Source of the DNA: Siphonobacter sp. BAB-5405
Lineage (GTDB): Bacteria > Bacteroidota > Bacteroidia > Cytophagales > Spirosomataceae
DNA: 64,000 nucleotides
Reading direction: 5' to 3'
Assembly (NCBI RefSeq): GCF_002872335.1
Contig: NZ_NJAG01000022.1
Span: 1-64,000 of the forward strand
Below the pieces are notes generated by a model. The model had not been told where the DNA came from. It searched no databases and saw only the letters and a list, made by a program, of their open reading frames with translations. Positions 52,881 to 62,691 of the stretch are shown piece by piece (within the stretch, counting starts at the first letter, position 1; every line of letters begins with the position of its first letter). Position numbers and translations under genes: made by a program.

Positions 52881-53720
52881 ATGAAAGATATGCTGGCTTT
52901 ATACGAACAAACCACGCTGGAATGCAGTCGCCTGATTACCCAGCGGTACAGTACTTCCTTTACTTTAGGTATCAAAACCCTGGATCCCAAACTCCACTGG
53001 GCCATCTATGCCATTTATGGGTTCGTTCGGTACGCGGATGAAATTGTGGATACCTTTCATGATTTTAACAAAAAGGAATTACTACTGCGGTTTAAGTATG
53101 ACACGTATCAAGCCATCGAAGAGGGCATTAGCCTGAATCCCGTTCTGCATTCTTTTCAGAAAGTAGTCAACCAGTTTGGTATCGAACGCCCTTTGATTGA
53201 AGCCTTTCTCCGGTCCATGGAAATGGACCTCGATGAGACAAAATACAACGAAGCAGGGTACGAAACCTACATTTATGGCTCGGCTGAGGTCGTGGGCCTG
53301 ATGTGCCTTCGAGTTTTTTGCGAGGGCGACTGCCAGCAATACGATCAGTTGTGCGAACCGGCCCGCCGGCTGGGCTCGGCCTTTCAGAAAGTGAATTTTC
53401 TACGAGATATCAAGTCCGATTTTCATGATCGGGGGCGGGTTTACTTCCCGGGCGTTGATTTCAGCCGTTTTTCTCCTCAGGATAAGAAAAGCATTGAAGC
53501 GGATATTCAGGCCGATTTTGATGCGGCTCTGACGGGTATTCGCCAGTTGCCACGTTCGGCTCGGATGGGTGTGTACCTGGCTTACTGCTACTACCTACGC
53601 CTTTTCGCTAAAATCAAGGCTCTTCCCATTGCCCGTATTCAGGAGGAGCGAATTCGGGTACCCGACGTACAGAAGCTACTCATGCTGGCTAAAATTTACC
53701 TCTCTTTCCGAACGATTTAA
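52881..53720 (+). CDS. crtB: Phytoene synthase
   Basis: A 279-residue squalene/phytoene synthase from ATG 52881 (MKDMLALYEQTTLECSRL); the preceding TTG at 52878 is less likely. Aspartate-rich motif 1 is YGFVRYADEIVD and motif 2 is GSAFQKVNFLRDIKSDFHDRGRVYFP, in the usual order. It condenses two GGPP into phytoene. It forms the carotenoid pair with crtI; no cyclase or hydroxylase gene is in the window. Confidence 0.95.
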   Translation: MKDMLALYEQTTLECSRLITQRYSTSFTLGIKTLDPKLHWAIYAIYGFVRYADEIVDTFHDFNKKELLLRFKYDTYQAIEEGISLNPVLHSFQKVVNQFGIERPLIEAFLRSMEMDLDETKYNEAGYETYIYGSAEVVGLMCLRVFCEGDCQQYDQLCEPARRLGSAFQKVNFLRDIKSDFHDRGRVYFPGVDFSRFSPQDKKSIEADIQADFDAALTGIRQLPRSARMGVYLAYCYYLRLFAKIKALPIARIQEERIRVPDVQKLLMLAKIYLSFRTI

Positions 53721-53748
53721 CGCTCGCAGTTACGTATAAAGGAATCGG

Positions 53749-53779
53749 CAAAATCGTAAGACTTTTCAGAACGATTTTG
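53749..53779 (+). terminator. Weak hairpin after crtB
   Basis: CAAAATCGT (53749-53757) and ACGATTTTG (53771-53779) form a 9-bp stem with a 13-nt loop, 29 bp past the crtB stop. There is no strong T run, so termination is only possible. Confidence 0.4.
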
Positions 53780-54135
53780 TCATGCCTACGTGTGTTCTTC
53801 CCTGAATGTCATTATATTCGTCAAAATTATATTAATTCTATAGATTTTATATACTAATAGTAAAAATATGAATATACCCATAAAATACTAGTAAAAAGTT
53901 GTAGAAATAATATTTGGTAAAAGTCATAAATACATACTTTTAATAACATTATTTAAGGATTTTGTAAATTTTTATGTGTTTGATAGTTTATTATAAGCAT
54001 ATATTATTCTAATTTGTAATTTGCTTTTGAGAATACCTTATGACCTATACCTTTTGGTAAATTTTATTAGGAATTGGATTTAATTGATACCAGCTAATTT
54101 TTCAAGTTCTAGTTAATTGCCTAGTAAATAAAAAA
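53780..54135 (+). promoter_or_regulatory. AT-rich leader and candidate promoter upstream of SusC
   Basis: A very AT-rich 356-bp stretch with no gene. TTTTG at 54025-54029 lies 18 bp before TACCTTTTG (54048-54056), a plausible -33/-7 pair with one extra T in the -7 box. The transcript would then run through the hairpins before SusC. Confidence 0.4.
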
Positions 54136-54207
54136 ACCGATAGCCGGCCAGGGCTATCGGTAGATGAATAAGGATTCGTGGGTAACGCCAATCACCTGTC
54201 ACGAATC
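54136..54207 (+). other. Two tandem hairpins in the SusC leader
   Basis: Hairpin 1: ACCGATAGCC (54136-54145) / GGCTATCGGT (54152-54161), a perfect 10-bp stem preceded by an A run. Hairpin 2: GATTCGTG (54173-54180) / CACGAATC (54200-54207). Read on the minus strand, hairpin 1 plus its T run looks like an intrinsic terminator, although no minus-strand gene precedes it. It may be a leader regulator of SusC or an antisense RNA end. Confidence 0.55.
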
Positions 54208-54256
54208 TTCTATTCGCGGTTTAATCCATCGTGTGCACCAAACCAATTTCAAAAGT

Positions 54257-57200
54257 ATGAAAAAAAAGTACCTTACTCTTTTTCAGAGGGCTGGGCAAGG
54301 GCATTTTAAACGGAAATTAATGCTTCCGGCCTTGGTTATTACCCTAAGTGCTCCGCTGGCGGAAGCTGCTCTGACGAAGAAAGTGAAGCTGGAGCATGGC
54401 CCAGTGGCAACACTTGATCGCACCATTACGGGTACGGTAACCGACAAGGATAACAAGGAAGGGCTGCCCGGCGTTTCCATTCAGGTAAAAGGTACGTCGA
54501 TCGGTACGACGACCGATGCTCAGGGGAAATTCAAACTCACCATTTCCGAGCAGGGTATACTGGTTTTTTCGTTTGTAGGTTACACAACGGTGGAGCAACC
54601 CATCGGCACACAAACGAGCTTCTCCATTGAATTAGCCAGTAATTCCAAAGAACTGACGGAGGTACTGGTCGTCGGTTACGGCACGCAAACCAAGAAGGAA
54701 TTCACGGGTTCAGCAGCCCAGGTATCCGGCGAGGCAATTAAGGAATTGCCCGTCCAGAGTTTCGATCAGGCCTTGGCCGGACGGGCGGCTGGCGTAAGCA
54801 TTGCCCAGCCCAACGGCGTATTAAATAATCCACCCGTTATCCGGATTCGCGGGGTGAACTCCATTTCGTTGAGTTCGTACCCGCTCATCGTGGTGGATGG
54901 TATTCCCATCAACACCGGTAATGTTTCTTCCGATTCGAACGTACCCAATAACCCTTTAAGTGACATTAATCCGGCGGATATTGAGTCGATTGATGTACTC
55001 AAAGATGCGGCTTCTACTTCTATTTACGGCTCGCGGGCGGCGGCGGGGGTACTCCTGATTACGACCAAACGCGGAAAAGAAGGCCGGGTGAAAGTAGGAT
55101 ACGAAGGCTGGGTAGGGGTGACCAATGCCGTACGTTTGCCGAAGCTGCTCAATGCCCAGCAATTTATGGACATTAAAAACGAAGCGGTACTCAATGCGAA
55201 AATTCTGAATGGGAAAGCCAACGACGAAAACGTACCCTCCCAGCAATTTTTCCCGATGTACAATGCCGACGGATCGCTGGTGGAAACCAACTGGTACGAC
55301 GTCATTTACCGGACGGGCGTATCGCAAAACCACGGCGTAAACGTAACCGGCGGTTCAAAAACCACGAACTACTATTTCTCGGCCAATTACTCTGATCAGC
55401 AGGGTTTTCTGGTAAATAACAACTTCAACCGGAAAGCCGTCCGCTTTAATATTGATCATTCCGTTACGGATTGGTTCAAGCTACGGGGGAGTGTTAATTA
55501 CAACACTTCCTTCAACCGTTCTCCCAACTCGGGTTCACTGCCCGGAAACGCTCAGCTGATCATTGGTGCCGCCCGGATGGCGATGACCTTGCTTCCCAAT
55601 GTACCTGTCTACAATGCTGACGGCAGCTATAACTTACGCGAAGTAGTGGGCAACGGTACTATTGGGAATGGGAAAAATACGATCATCAGTAGTTACTACA
55701 ACCCGGCCGCCCTGTTTGCTCTGAGCCGGTATACGTCCGAAAACGACCGGGTAATCGGTAGTTTCGGAGCCACCTTAAAACTGGCGAAAGGACTGGAATT
55801 TTCGACGACGTATGCGTTGGATCGCCTGCGTACGGATAATGTTGCCTTCCTGAGTGCTGAACGCGGTTCGAGTTCTTCCAGTAATGGAAACGTAACCAAT
55901 GTAACGGCTCTCCGAAACAACTGGGACTGGACGAGCACGCTTTCGTATGACCGTCGTTTCAGTCACCACCATTTTGCGGCCCTGGCGGGGTATGACGTCC
56001 AAAAGTTTGACAATTCAGCCTGGGGTGCGGCTCAGTCGCAGGCGGCAGATAGCTACTTTAATGACTATCAGGGAAGCTGGGGAACGATTACGTCTTCGGG
56101 AAACCTGCTCAATAGTCGTTCGTACATTTCGTACTTTTCGCGGGTAACCTACGACCTCAAAGACCGATACTTCTTCACGGTCAACTTCCGCCGCGACGGA
56201 AACTCGGCTCTGGGAGCCAGTACGAAGTTTGGTAACTTCGGTGGTGTATCAGCGGGTTGGGCATTGTCTGAGGAAACCTTCTATAAGAACGCAGCTCTGG
56301 CCAATGTGCTCAACAACGTGAAACTACGGGCCAGCTGGGGTCGGGTTGGCAATGGTAACCTGACGAATGCGTACGGTTCGCTGGAATTATACAATTCTTC
56401 GCTGTACGGCTCGGCGGCTACCTGGCAACTGAACCAGGCCGGTAATACAAACCTGGGTTGGGAGACCAGTCAGCAAACTAATATTGGTGCCGATCTGGGA
56501 CTGTTCAACAACCGGATTCAGCTGGATCTGACGTACTTCAACAACAACGTCGATGGCTTGATTCTGAATGCTCCGCAGTCGCCGTCAAAAGGGATTCCCG
56601 ACAATGTAATTCTGCTGAACGTTGGTTCCATGTACAACCGGGGTTTTGAAATAGGTATTAACGCCAACATTCTTCGCAAAGGGGATTTCTCCTGGACGGC
56701 TAACCTGAACTACTCACACGTGCAGAACAAGGTAACGGCTTTGGGCGAAGGGAATGCCGACATTATCGGTACGACTTCGACAAGTTCCAACTCCTTCAAC
56801 GTCACGCGGGTAGGTTATTCGGTAGGTAGTCTGTACGCGACGAAAACCGATGGCGTTAATCCCGAAAACGGTCGCCGTGTTTTCATCAATGCGAAAGGTG
56901 AACGCGTGCAATACAGCTCCGTAGTCGCTCCGGGTGAAAGCAATTACACCTATCTCGACGGTCGGGCTGCTCCGGCGATTTCTTCGGCGGATTCGTACCT
57001 AGTGGGAAATGCCCTTCCGAAATGGTACGGCGGCTTTGTCAATAACTTCAAGTACCGGGAATTCGATGTTAGTATCAACCTGACCTACGCGGGCGGTAAC
57101 TATATCTACAATGGAACGAAAGCTACCCTGCGGGATCAGCGGTACTTTAACAACGGTGTGGATGTACTGAACCGTTGGACGACACCCGGTCAGATTACCG

Positions 57201-57520
57201 ACATTCCCCGACTGGTTTACAACGATCAGACTTCCAATGGCAACACTTTTCCGATTGATGCCAACGTCGAAAAAGGCGACTTCTTACGCCTGCAAAACCT
57301 GTTAGTGGGCTATCGGATGCCTTCGCGTTTGTTCGGCAAAACGGGCCTGAGTTCCGTTCGCGTGTACCTATCCGGTTCCAACCTGTTCCTGCTGACCAAG
57401 TATACGGGTGCCGATCCCGAATCATCGTCCAACAGCAACAACAATACTTCACCTGGGGTGGAGCTGAACTCGGTTGGTTTGGGCAGAACATTTACGCTGG
57501 GACTTAATGTAGGATTTTAA
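54257..57520 (+). CDS. SusC/RagA-family TonB-dependent outer membrane transporter
   Basis: A 1087-residue SusC-like protein from ATG 54257 (MKKKYLTLFQRAGQGHFKRK, signal region). It has a CarboxypepD-like domain (ITGTVTDKDNKEGLPGVSIQVKGTSIGTTTDAQGKFKL), a plug with VVVGYGTQTKKEFTGSAAQVSG, VIRIRGVNSIS and YGSRAAAGVLLITTKRGKEG, and a large barrel. No N-terminal STN domain is seen. It works with the following SusD to import an oligosaccharide or other nutrient, which is unknown. The long leader carries two hairpins. Confidence 0.95.
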   Translation: MKKKYLTLFQRAGQGHFKRKLMLPALVITLSAPLAEAALTKKVKLEHGPVATLDRTITGTVTDKDNKEGLPGVSIQVKGTSIGTTTDAQGKFKLTISEQGILVFSFVGYTTVEQPIGTQTSFSIELASNSKELTEVLVVGYGTQTKKEFTGSAAQVSGEAIKELPVQSFDQALAGRAAGVSIAQPNGVLNNPPVIRIRGVNSISLSSYPLIVVDGIPINTGNVSSDSNVPNNPLSDINPADIESIDVLKDAASTSIYGSRAAAGVLLITTKRGKEGRVKVGYEGWVGVTNAVRLPKLLNAQQFMDIKNEAVLNAKILNGKANDENVPSQQFFPMYNADGSLVETNWYDVIYRTGVSQNHGVNVTGGSKTTNYYFSANYSDQQGFLVNNNFNRKAVRFNIDHSVTDWFKLRGSVNYNTSFNRSPNSGSLPGNAQLIIGAARMAMTLLPNVPVYNADGSYNLREVVGNGTIGNGKNTIISSYYNPAALFALSRYTSENDRVIGSFGATLKLAKGLEFSTTYALDRLRTDNVAFLSAERGSSSSSNGNVTNVTALRNNWDWTSTLSYDRRFSHHHFAALAGYDVQKFDNSAWGAAQSQAADSYFNDYQGSWGTITSSGNLLNSRSYISYFSRVTYDLKDRYFFTVNFRRDGNSALGASTKFGNFGGVSAGWALSEETFYKNAALANVLNNVKLRASWGRVGNGNLTNAYGSLELYNSSLYGSAATWQLNQAGNTNLGWETSQQTNIGADLGLFNNRIQLDLTYFNNNVDGLILNAPQSPSKGIPDNVILLNVGSMYNRGFEIGINANILRKGDFSWTANLNYSHVQNKVTALGEGNADIIGTTSTSSNSFNVTRVGYSVGSLYATKTDGVNPENGRRVFINAKGERVQYSSVVAPGESNYTYLDGRAAPAISSADSYLVGNALPKWYGGFVNNFKYREFDVSINLTYAGGNYIYNGTKATLRDQRYFNNGVDVLNRWTTPGQITDIPRLVYNDQTSNGNTFPIDANVEKGDFLRLQNLLVGYRMPSRLFGKTGLSSVRVYLSGSNLFLLTKYTGADPESSSNSNNNTSPGVELNSVGLGRTFTLGLNVGF

Positions 57521-57534
57521 GAAGGAAATTGAAC

Positions 57535-58989
57535 ATGAAACGATATACAACGATTCGCCGGGTTGGTACCTGCCTTTCCCTCAGTGTTTGGCTGGGCCTC
57601 ACGGCATGCAGTGAAGAAAAGTATTTACAAACCGTACCACCTACCTCCATCGGTTCCGAGGATGTATTCTCGACTCCCGACCGCGTATTGGGTTTGGTCA
57701 ACGGTTCGTACGATGCCCTGAAAAGTTCGGATTTTTACGGCGGACGTTTCCTGATCTATACGGATGTGCGGGGTGAGGATTTCGTCAACGTTACCGGTAA
57801 TACCTTTACCGCTTACGAAAGCTGGACGAATGCGTATGCGTCGGGTTCCAACGACGTGAATACGCTCTGGGCAGCTGCGTACCGGGTTATCAATCGGTCG
57901 AATATCCTGATTGATGGTTTGCAGAAATACCCCGGAAAAATCACGGAAGCACTCTCGAAACAGTATACGGGTGAAGCGAAGCTGTTACGGGCTCTTTCGT
58001 ATTTTAGTCTGGTAACGCTGTACGCCCGGCCGTATGTAGAAAATCAGGGAGCTACTCCCGGTTTGCCGCTACGACTACAGGGTGAAACAACACCCGCCAA
58101 CAATGACCTGGCCCGTAGTTCCGTCGCCGAGGTGTACGCTCAGATTCTCAAGGATTTGAACGAAGCCGAAGCCGCCTTACCTGACTCATACACGACGCCT
58201 CTGCTCAACACGACCCGTGCTCATAAGAATACGGCCATTGCTCTGAAAACCCGAGTATATCTGAACATGGCTAATTACGCCAAGGTCGTGGAAGAAGCGA
58301 AGAAGATCGTACCACAAACCACGGCTCCTTTTACTGCCACGACGGGGGTGAAACATGCCTTACAGAATATCGTAACGATTTTCACGGAAAACTATACGTC
58401 CACGGAGTCCATTTTGTCGATGCCGATGACTGAACTGGATACTTACACCGGTCAGTCGTCGATTGGATATATCTACAATACCAACTCGGAGTACTACGTC
58501 AATCCAAGAGGTATTCTTGGTGATCCGCAATGGGCTACCAGTGATGCCCGGCGGAGTTTTCTACGGACGGCGTCGAATCAGCAGTATTTCAAGAAGTACG
58601 CGAAGCCGTCGCCCTTCCTGGATTACATTCCGGTAATGCGTTACGCCGAAGTATTGCTCAACTACGCCGAAGCCGCGGCTAAAACGGGTAACCTGACGCT
58701 GGCTACGAATTTGCTGAAAGCGGTACACGGTCGTTCGGATGCCAGCTACGTTTTTCCGGAGAGTGCAGTAAGTACTGAAGCGGCTCTGGTGAGTACAATC
58801 TGGAAAGAACGCCGCATTGAGTTATTGGGCGAAGGTTTCCGCTCGAATGACCTCCTGCGTAACTTACAGACTATTCCCGGTAAATCAGGCGGCTCGCTCA
58901 TTGCGAACCCGGTCGCTCCTTCGGCGGCAAACTACATTTTCCCCTTACCGAATACGGAGATTTCAACCAATAAGTTGTTGCTGCAGTAA
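57535..58989 (+). CDS. SusD/RagB-family nutrient-binding outer membrane lipoprotein
   Basis: A 484-residue SusD-like lipoprotein from ATG 57535. Signal MKRYTTIRRVGTCLSLSVWLGLTAC ends in a lipobox Cys near 25. The body has TPR-like helices (AEAKLLRALSYFSLVTLYARPYV) and the C-terminal VMRYAEVLLNYAEAAAKTGN, IWKERRIELLGEGFRSNDLLR and NYIFPLPNTEIS. It caps the SusC barrel and binds the ligand at the cell surface. It starts 14 bp after SusC. No glycoside hydrolase, sigma/anti-sigma or regulator is adjacent. Confidence 0.94.
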   Translation: MKRYTTIRRVGTCLSLSVWLGLTACSEEKYLQTVPPTSIGSEDVFSTPDRVLGLVNGSYDALKSSDFYGGRFLIYTDVRGEDFVNVTGNTFTAYESWTNAYASGSNDVNTLWAAAYRVINRSNILIDGLQKYPGKITEALSKQYTGEAKLLRALSYFSLVTLYARPYVENQGATPGLPLRLQGETTPANNDLARSSVAEVYAQILKDLNEAEAALPDSYTTPLLNTTRAHKNTAIALKTRVYLNMANYAKVVEEAKKIVPQTTAPFTATTGVKHALQNIVTIFTENYTSTESILSMPMTELDTYTGQSSIGYIYNTNSEYYVNPRGILGDPQWATSDARRSFLRTASNQQYFKKYAKPSPFLDYIPVMRYAEVLLNYAEAAAKTGNLTLATNLLKAVHGRSDASYVFPESAVSTEAALVSTIWKERRIELLGEGFRSNDLLRNLQTIPGKSGGSLIANPVAPSAANYIFPLPNTEISTNKLLLQ

Positions 58990-59004
58990 CGGTGGATTTG
59001 GATA

Positions 59005-59044
59005 CAAAAAGTCCCGGTCACGTGGAGTGGCTGGGATTTTTCGT
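59005..59044 (+). terminator. Probable SusD terminator
   Basis: AAAAAGTCCC and GGGATTTTT pair with one bulged G around a 17-nt loop, about 20 bp past the SusD stop. Confidence 0.55.
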
Positions 59045-59094
59045 TTCAATAGAACTCCGTTTGACTATTGACTTCTGTAGGGTCGAGAGATAAA

Positions 59095-59130
59095 ACAAAA
59101 AACCTCCGACAGTCGAACTGCCGGAGGTTT
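59095..59130 (-). terminator. gcvP terminator
   Basis: AAACCTCCG (59100-59108) pairs with CGGAGGTTT (59122-59130), with inner CAG/CTG pairing. The minus-strand reading ends in TTTTTTG. It sits 20 bp beyond the gcvP stop. Confidence 0.88.
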
Positions 59131-59151
59131 GAAAGCTATTCTATTAAACAC

Positions 59152-62037
59152 TTACTCAGCCGTGGCGTACTCTTCCAGCGGTGGGCAGGCACAAATCAGG
59201 TTACGATCGCCGTACGCTGAATCGATGCGGCTAACGGTCGGCCAGAATTTGCTGGCTTTCACGTAAGGCAGCGGGAATACGGCTTTCTCCCGCGTGTAGG
59301 GACGATTCCAGGAATCCACCAATACAACGGACTGCGTATGCGGAGCCATTTTCAGGACGTTCACGGATTTATCCGCTTCGCCTGCTTCTACTTCAGCAAT
59401 TTCGTTACGGATGGCAATCATCGCGTCGCAGAAACGATCCAGTTCCGCTTTCGATTCGGATTCCGTCGGTTCCACCATCAGCGTACCCGCTACCGGGAAC
59501 GAAAGCGTGGGAGCGTGGAAACCGTAATCCATCAAACGTTTGGCAATGTCTTCGGCTTCGATACCCGCTGACTGCTTGAACGGACGGCAGTCCAGAATCA
59601 TTTCGTGTGCACAACGTCCCTGTGAACCTACGTACAACACGGGGAAGTGCGGCTCCAGACGAGCTTTGATATAGTTGGCATTCAGAATGGCCGTCTGCGT
59701 AGCGTGCGTCAGACCGTCACCACCCATCATGGCAATGTATGCGTAGGAGATCGTCAGAATGCTGGCTGAACCATACGGAGCTGCCGATACGGCAGAAATG
59801 GCCTGATCGCCACCGACACCCGATACCACCGCGTGACCGGGCAGGAACGGAGCCAGGTGAGCCGCTACGCCGATGGGGCCCATACCAGGACCACCACCAC
59901 CGTGAGGAATACAGAACGTTTTGTGCAGGTTCAGGTGGCAAACGTCCGCTCCGATCGTACCAGGAGAGGTCAGACCTACCTGAGCATTCATGTTGGCACC
60001 GTCCATGTACACCTGTCCACCGTGTTCGTGGATCAGCTGACAGATTTCAATAATCGACTCTTCGAATACGCCGTGCGTGGAAGGATACGTCACCATCAGA
60101 CAGGACAGGTTTTCGCTGTACTGCTCGGCTTTCGCTTTCAGGTCGGCCAGATCGATGTTTCCGTTTTCGTCGGTTTTCGTCACGACTACCTTCATACCCG
60201 CCATTACTGCCGAAGCCGGGTTGGTACCGTGGGCCGAAGCAGGAATCAGGGCAATATTGCGGTGCGTATTACCCCGAGCTTCGTGGTACGCCCGGATCAC
60301 CATCAGACCGGCGTATTCACCCTGAGCACCGGAGTTGGGTTGTAGCGACATGGCCGCAAAGCCCGTAATCTCGCACAACCAGTCGTTCAGATTCTTGAAT
60401 AAGGTCTGATAGCCGGCTGCTTGGTCTTTCGGAGCAAAGGGGTGCAATTTGCCAAACTCAGGCCAGGTTACGGGAATCATTTCCGTGGTGGCGTTGAGTT
60501 TCATGGTACACGATCCCAGCGAGATCATGGAGTGTACCAGCGATAAATCTTTATTTTCCAGCGATTTCAAATACCGCAGCATTTCGTGCTCCGAATGGTG
60601 CGTATTGAAAACGGGATTGGTCAGGAAGGCGGATTGACGCGTCAGTACGTCATTGAATTCCCAGCTAAGAGCCGATTCAACTTCGTCCAGGTTAACCGAT
60701 TTGCTGACCAGCGTGGAGAAAATGCCAATCAATTGAACGGCATCCTGGTACGTCTTGGTTTCGTCGAAAGAAATGCCAACCGTACTATCACCGAAATAAC
60801 GCAGGTTGATTTCAGCGGCTTCCGTCGCGGCTTTTACTACGCTTTCGTCGGCTACTTTCACCCGAATGGTATCGAAGAACGCTTCTGTCAGTACTTCGTA
60901 GCCCAGTTCTTTCAGAGCCAGAGTCGTGAGTTGCGTCAGAGCGTGCGTACGCTGGGCAATTTTCTTCAGACCTTCGGGACCATGGTACACGGCATACGCC
61001 GCGGCCATTACCGAAAGCAATACCTGAGCCGTACAAATATTAGACGTAGCCTTTTCCCGGCGAATGTGCTGCTCGCGGGTTTGCAGGGCCATGCGGAGAG
61101 CCCGGTTTCCTTCGGCATCCACCGATACGCCGATCAGACGACCGGGCATCTGGCGTTTGTATTCGTCTTTCGTAGCGAAGTAGCCCGCGTGCGGTCCACC
61201 GTAACCCATGGGAACGCCAAACCGCTGAGCTGAACCCACCACGACGTCGGCTCCCATTTCACCGGGAGGCGTCAGCAGCGTCAGAGCCAGCAGGTCGGCG
61301 GCTACGACTACTTTAATATCCAGTTCGTGAGCCGAGGCAATCCAGTCGCTGTAATCAAATACCGCTCCGTCCGTAGCCGGGTATTGCAGCAGGGCTCCGA
61401 AAATGTTTTCGTTGGTTAAATCAATCGTCCGGTGATCGCCTACCAGAATTTTCACCCCAATCGGCGTCGCCCGCGTGTGCAGCAGGTCGATGGTTTGGGG
61501 ATGGCAACGATCCGAAACGAAGAAGGTATCGGCCTTTGCCTTGGCCCCTTTTTTCAGGGCGTGCAGCAGGTGCAGGGCTTCGGCTGCTGCCGTTGCTTCG
61601 TCAAGTAAGGAAGCATTGGCAATTTCCAGTCCCGTCAACTCAATGATCAGGGTCTGAAAGTTAAGCAGCATTTCCAGGCGGCCCTGTGAAATTTCGGCCT
61701 GATACGGGGTATAGGCCGTGTACCAGGCGGGGTTCTCCAGAATGTTGCGAAGAATGACATTCGGCGTGAAGGTATCGTAATAGCCCGTGCCGATGTAGCT
61801 CTTGTAAACTTTATTTTGACTCGCTAATTTCTTGAATTCGTCCAAAAACTGAAATTCCGTTTGAGCCAGGGGAAGATTCAGGGATTGGGCCCGACGGATA
61901 GCAGAGGGAATCGTTTGGCTGATGAGTTCTTCAACCGATTTTACGCCAATTTCAGACAGCATAGCCTGACGATCGGCCTCATCTGCGTTGTTATGACGAT
62001 TTTCAAAAAGTTCCTGGTAACGAAGAGCAACCTTCAT
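59152..62037 (-). CDS. gcvP: Glycine dehydrogenase (decarboxylating), P-protein
   Basis: A 961-residue single-chain P-protein of the glycine cleavage system. It opens [22 protein letters not shown] and contains [77 protein letters not shown], and the PLP lysine motif [23 protein letters not shown]. It decarboxylates glycine and loads aminomethyl onto GcvH. Full length matches the family (about 950-960). The gcvT and gcvH genes are not adjacent. Confidence 0.97.
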   Translation of the reverse strand: MKVALRYQELFENRHNNADEADRQAMLSEIGVKSVEELISQTIPSAIRRAQSLNLPLAQTEFQFLDEFKKLASQNKVYKSYIGTGYYDTFTPNVILRNILENPAWYTAYTPYQAEISQGRLEMLLNFQTLIIELTGLEIANASLLDEATAAAEALHLLHALKKGAKAKADTFFVSDRCHPQTIDLLHTRATPIGVKILVGDHRTIDLTNENIFGALLQYPATDGAVFDYSDWIASAHELDIKVVVAADLLALTLLTPPGEMGADVVVGSAQRFGVPMGYGGPHAGYFATKDEYKRQMPGRLIGVSVDAEGNRALRMALQTREQHIRREKATSNICTAQVLLSVMAAAYAVYHGPEGLKKIAQRTHALTQLTTLALKELGYEVLTEAFFDTIRVKVADESVVKAATEAAEINLRYFGDSTVGISFDETKTYQDAVQLIGIFSTLVSKSVNLDEVESALSWEFNDVLTRQSAFLTNPVFNTHHSEHEMLRYLKSLENKDLSLVHSMISLGSCTMKLNATTEMIPVTWPEFGKLHPFAPKDQAAGYQTLFKNLNDWLCEITGFAAMSLQPNSGAQGEYAGLMVIRAYHEARGNTHRNIALIPASAHGTNPASAVMAGMKVVVTKTDENGNIDLADLKAKAEQYSENLSCLMVTYPSTHGVFEESIIEICQLIHEHGGQVYMDGANMNAQVGLTSPGTIGADVCHLNLHKTFCIPHGGGGPGMGPIGVAAHLAPFLPGHAVVSGVGGDQAISAVSAAPYGSASILTISYAYIAMMGGDGLTHATQTAILNANYIKARLEPHFPVLYVGSQGRCAHEMILDCRPFKQSAGIEAEDIAKRLMDYGFHAPTLSFPVAGTLMVEPTESESKAELDRFCDAMIAIRNEIAEVEAGEADKSVNVLKMAPHTQSVVLVDSWNRPYTREKAVFPLPYVKASKFWPTVSRIDSAYGDRNLICACPPLEEYATAE

Positions 62038-62066
62038 GGAGCAATATTGTTGATGGAAACAAAGGA

Positions 62067-62074
62067 CAAATATA
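62067..62074 (-). promoter_or_regulatory. Putative -7 element of gcvP
   Basis: On the minus strand TATATTTG is a perfect TAnnTTTG match, about 30 bp upstream of the ATG. No glycine riboswitch fold was recognised in the short leader. Confidence 0.55.
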
Positions 62075-62309
62075 CGGGAAAAGCCGGGCCTATCCTTTAA
62101 AAAAGAACTAGGTTTTCTACAAAATCAGGTAAAACGAGGAAGCGGCTTCTGGTATGGACCTTTTTACGCTTTTCGAGTTGACTTTTTGCAAATCCGGCCG
62201 TCGATTACCTACTTTAGTTTTCTTCTGGAGAGAATTCGATTTGTGGCTGAGAAGTTCGCCCGGGTCTCATTTAAATTTTACGAAACGCATTTATTTAATG
62301 ACTACTGAT

Positions 62310-62639
62310 ATGTCCAATCAACCAACTGCCGAGCAGAACGACCCAATCGAAATTGAACTGTCCGAAGAGATGGCGGAAGGAACGTATGCTAACCTGGCCA
62401 TCATTTCGCATTCGCAGAGTGAATTCGTGATTGACTTTGTACGGTTAATGCCTAATGTACCCAAGGCGAAAGTGAAATCCCGCGTGATCATTACCCCCGA
62501 TCACGCTCTGCGTCTGATGAATGCTCTGCAGGATAATCTGGCGAAATATGAAGAAAACTATGGTCCAATTAACGAAGGCGGTGGCCCGTCGGGCTTTCAG
62601 CTACCGGGGCATTACAACGGCCCCGTAGGAGAGGCTTAA
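62310..62639 (+). CDS. DUF3467 domain-containing protein
   Basis: About 109 residues from ATG 62310 (MSNQPTAEQNDPIEIELSE); ATG 62298 would add four residues, and the longer frame to 62154 looks artefactual. The DUF3467 body is EGTYANLAIISHSQSEFVIDFVRLMPNVPKAKVKSRVIITPDHALRLMNALQDNLAKYE. Family function is unknown; the proteins are small and cytoplasmic. A weak promoter-like pair (TTTTTG at 62182-62187, TACTTTAG at 62210-62217) lies upstream. Confidence 0.85.
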   Translation: MSNQPTAEQNDPIEIELSEEMAEGTYANLAIISHSQSEFVIDFVRLMPNVPKAKVKSRVIITPDHALRLMNALQDNLAKYEENYGPINEGGGPSGFQLPGHYNGPVGEA

Positions 62640-62654
62640 GTAAAGATTAACCCC

Positions 62655-62690
62655 ACAGAAACTGTCAGCCCAATCGCTGGCAGTTTCTGT
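62655..62690. terminator. Bidirectional terminator
   Basis: ACAGAAACTGTCAGC (62655-62669) pairs with GCTGGCAGTTTCTGT (62676-62690) with one mismatch. It lies between DUF3467 (+) and the small HExxH gene (-). Confidence 0.85.
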
Positions 62691-62691
62691 T

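Noticed and set aside
60586-61233. 215-codon plus-strand frame inside gcvP
   Set aside because: It is antisense to a fully conserved P-protein and has no domain of its own. Long shadows are common opposite genes with this codon use.
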